64,000 nt of DNA from Ignelater luminosus (taxonomy: Eukaryota > Arthropoda > Insecta > Coleoptera > Elateridae), in contig VTPC01002385.1 in assembly GCA_011009095.1 (NCBI GenBank), forward strand, positions 60,705-124,704. Reading direction: 5' to 3'. The position numbers and the translations under genes were made by a program. The notes beneath the pieces were generated by a model that saw only the letters and a program-made list of their open reading frames with translations, made no database searches and was not told where the DNA came from. Shown here piece after piece: positions 62,602-64,000 of this stretch. Within the stretch, counting starts at the first letter, position 1. Each line of letters opens with the position of its first letter.

Positions 62602-63830
62602 GTGCAAACCTACTGTAGGTACAAAATTTTGCTTTTGGTGAAGACCCAATCTTGTGATATTCTAAGCGCCAACGAGTTTAATCGATCTGAAATGGTATGG
62701 AAAGATTTTAATTATAAAATTGAAACCCATTTTGGTTTTGAGCAAAGAACAGATGAATGTCTTCACACATCTTCAAATATCATGTAATTTGCATTATAAC
62801 ATGCCTTTTGGGAACTTAGTGTGGTACCCACCGCAAGAATGCCATATCTAGTTTTTAGTTCAGACAAAATAAATTCGTAGTTTTTCTCAACGTCAAAAAG
62901 AAGAAGAAAAACTTCCTGTGAACTAACAACCCTAATTGAGCAGCACAAAACGAACCATTTTTATATCCTATATTTTCTTAACTGCACTTGTGCCATCAGA
63001 CGTTTGGAAAAAGTTACATCAACAATTTCTAGATTTTAAATTCGGCGAACCTACACGGCAACTTATCTCAATGACAAGATTTCCTACAGATGCATTGAAT
63101 AATATGTTGCTAAGAAATATTCACATTGTAATAACAAATCCAAAAGGCTGTACACCGTGTATCCAACTATAATGCATAAAATTACATCATCAAAATAACA
63201 CAAGAAAATTTTTCTGGAGAAAGAGCTGTGCTGCCATTCTTATAGCTGAAATTATAGCAAATATGTACTTAGATGGGTTAGGTTTGAATGGAAATGCCCT
63301 GTTCAAATTCATTTTGTGTTAATCTTAATGTCAAAACTCGCAAGATCATCACTTCTCAAGGACCATAAACACATTTGCTTAGAATGAGCTTTTGGATATA
63401 ACCCTACCAAAAGATGAACAGCATTATATTATTGATAAGGTGTAGAATGCATAACAGTATTGTCACCCTCTTGGTACATCATTATTAAAAATTTAAGAAA
63501 TTTTGGCTACAGATAATTTTGAAAGCAAAAAATTGATCGTATGATTTGATCTCTTTGAAAGCAAGATTAATTAAGTTAACCATTTTTCTACGAAAAATTC
63601 TAATTTTGTAACATGTTATGCTCTGTGCAAAAACGTTTACTAAGAGTGAAAATTATTTGTTATGCCAAGAATTCGTAGAACGACTACAATCAATAATAAT
63701 AAATGCACCATGCACAGTATTCGATTCTAACAATGTTTCTAATGAGTCCTTGATACATACAATATCACGCACTATTAAACAAAATCAAGTTCATGGCGAT
63801 AATAACTGCACACGAATACCGTAAAAAATG
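62602..63830 (+). pseudogene. Decayed protein-like fragments, unidentified
   Basis: Downstream of the bestrophin exon the + strand holds three openings of protein-like composition: 62602-62787 (rich in polar residues, KIETHFGFEQRTDE), 62936-63172 (LVPSDVWKKLHQQFLDFKF, then FPTDALNNMLLR) and 63618-63824 (TKSENYLLCQEFVERLQS). The stretches between them contain many stops. None fits bestrophin, and no splice sites join them convincingly. They may be remains of one inserted mobile element or gene copy; no catalytic motif was recognised. A - strand opening overlaps at 62763-62948. Confidence 0.3.
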
Positions 63831-64000
63831 AAACGTGACAGCTATAGTTCCATAAAATACAAAGCAAGGACAAACCACAAGTATGCAACAACATATTTCG
63901 ATCAATATGAATCTTTATTATCTGGGAGCTCAATATTATTACGGAACTAAATCCTGAATATGCAATGAAAAATTGAAGCTTTGAACAATCTGTTTCACTG
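63831..64000. other. AT-rich DNA to window end
   Basis: No feature is seen. The next bestrophin exon has not been reached by the end of the window. Confidence 0.5.

Noticed and set aside
1-64000. CRISPR arrays, operons, ribosome binding sites, riboswitches or replication origins
   Set aside because: The sequence has spliced-gene signals and eukaryotic repeats. No regularly spaced identical repeats or polycistronic coding runs occur.

Overview
The window looks like one long, AT-rich, gene-poor stretch of a eukaryotic nuclear genome, most likely an insect or other arthropod. Only one segment can be called as host protein-coding sequence with good support: an internal exon of a bestrophin-family chloride channel at 61833-61946 on the + strand. 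It has a clean 3' splice site (long pyrimidine tract plus CAG) and a perfect GTAAGT 5' splice site. Its 37 full codons match the start of the bestrophin domain and the first membrane helix. The exon before it (the family N-terminus) and the exon after it were not found, so most of the window is read here as a very long intron and/or 5' flank of this gene. No bacterial, organellar or viral gene organisation is present. The ORFs of 60-140 codons are almost all chance openings in AT-rich DNA.

Layout. 1-12.6 kb: AT-rich non-coding DNA with a cluster of AP-1-like words near 5.73 kb and a perfect-period 2 x 40-bp tandem repeat at 6.28 kb. 12.6-13.0 kb: a tRNA-derived SINE-like element (A box, B box, repeated body). 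16.1-17.8 kb: a GC-richer island with coding-like but broken sequence on the - strand; an 80-bp piece recurs inverted at 22.0 kb. 19.6 kb: a juxtaposed 3'/5' splice site that looks like a recursive-splicing ratchet point on the + strand. 20.9-21.8 kb: an 851-bp non-autonomous foldback transposon with ends of the form CAGGGTG flanked by TATA and four alternating inverted copies of an internal module. 25.3-33.7 kb: mostly AT-rich DNA with GC-richer relics, including a possible LINE 3' end on the - strand. 34-43.7 kb: featureless AT-rich DNA. 43.7-46.4 kb: a striking 2.7-kb highly degenerate array of short words (cttgaaa, aaatctt, cttaaaa). 46.4-56.9 kb: AT-rich DNA. 57.0-57.35 kb: a broken 3' end of a LINE reverse-transcriptase polyprotein, followed by a 2 x 89-bp tandem duplication and a second degenerate array. 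60.5-61.0 kb: a possible old ~100-bp repeat. 61.8 kb: the bestrophin exon. 62.6-63.8 kb: unidentified protein-like fragments in the following intron.

The parts fit one picture: a gene expanded by transposon and tandem-repeat insertions, in which the + strand carries the host exon and a candidate ratchet site that could help remove a giant intron stepwise. Family assignments were made by eye from remembered family patterns. No database search was run.
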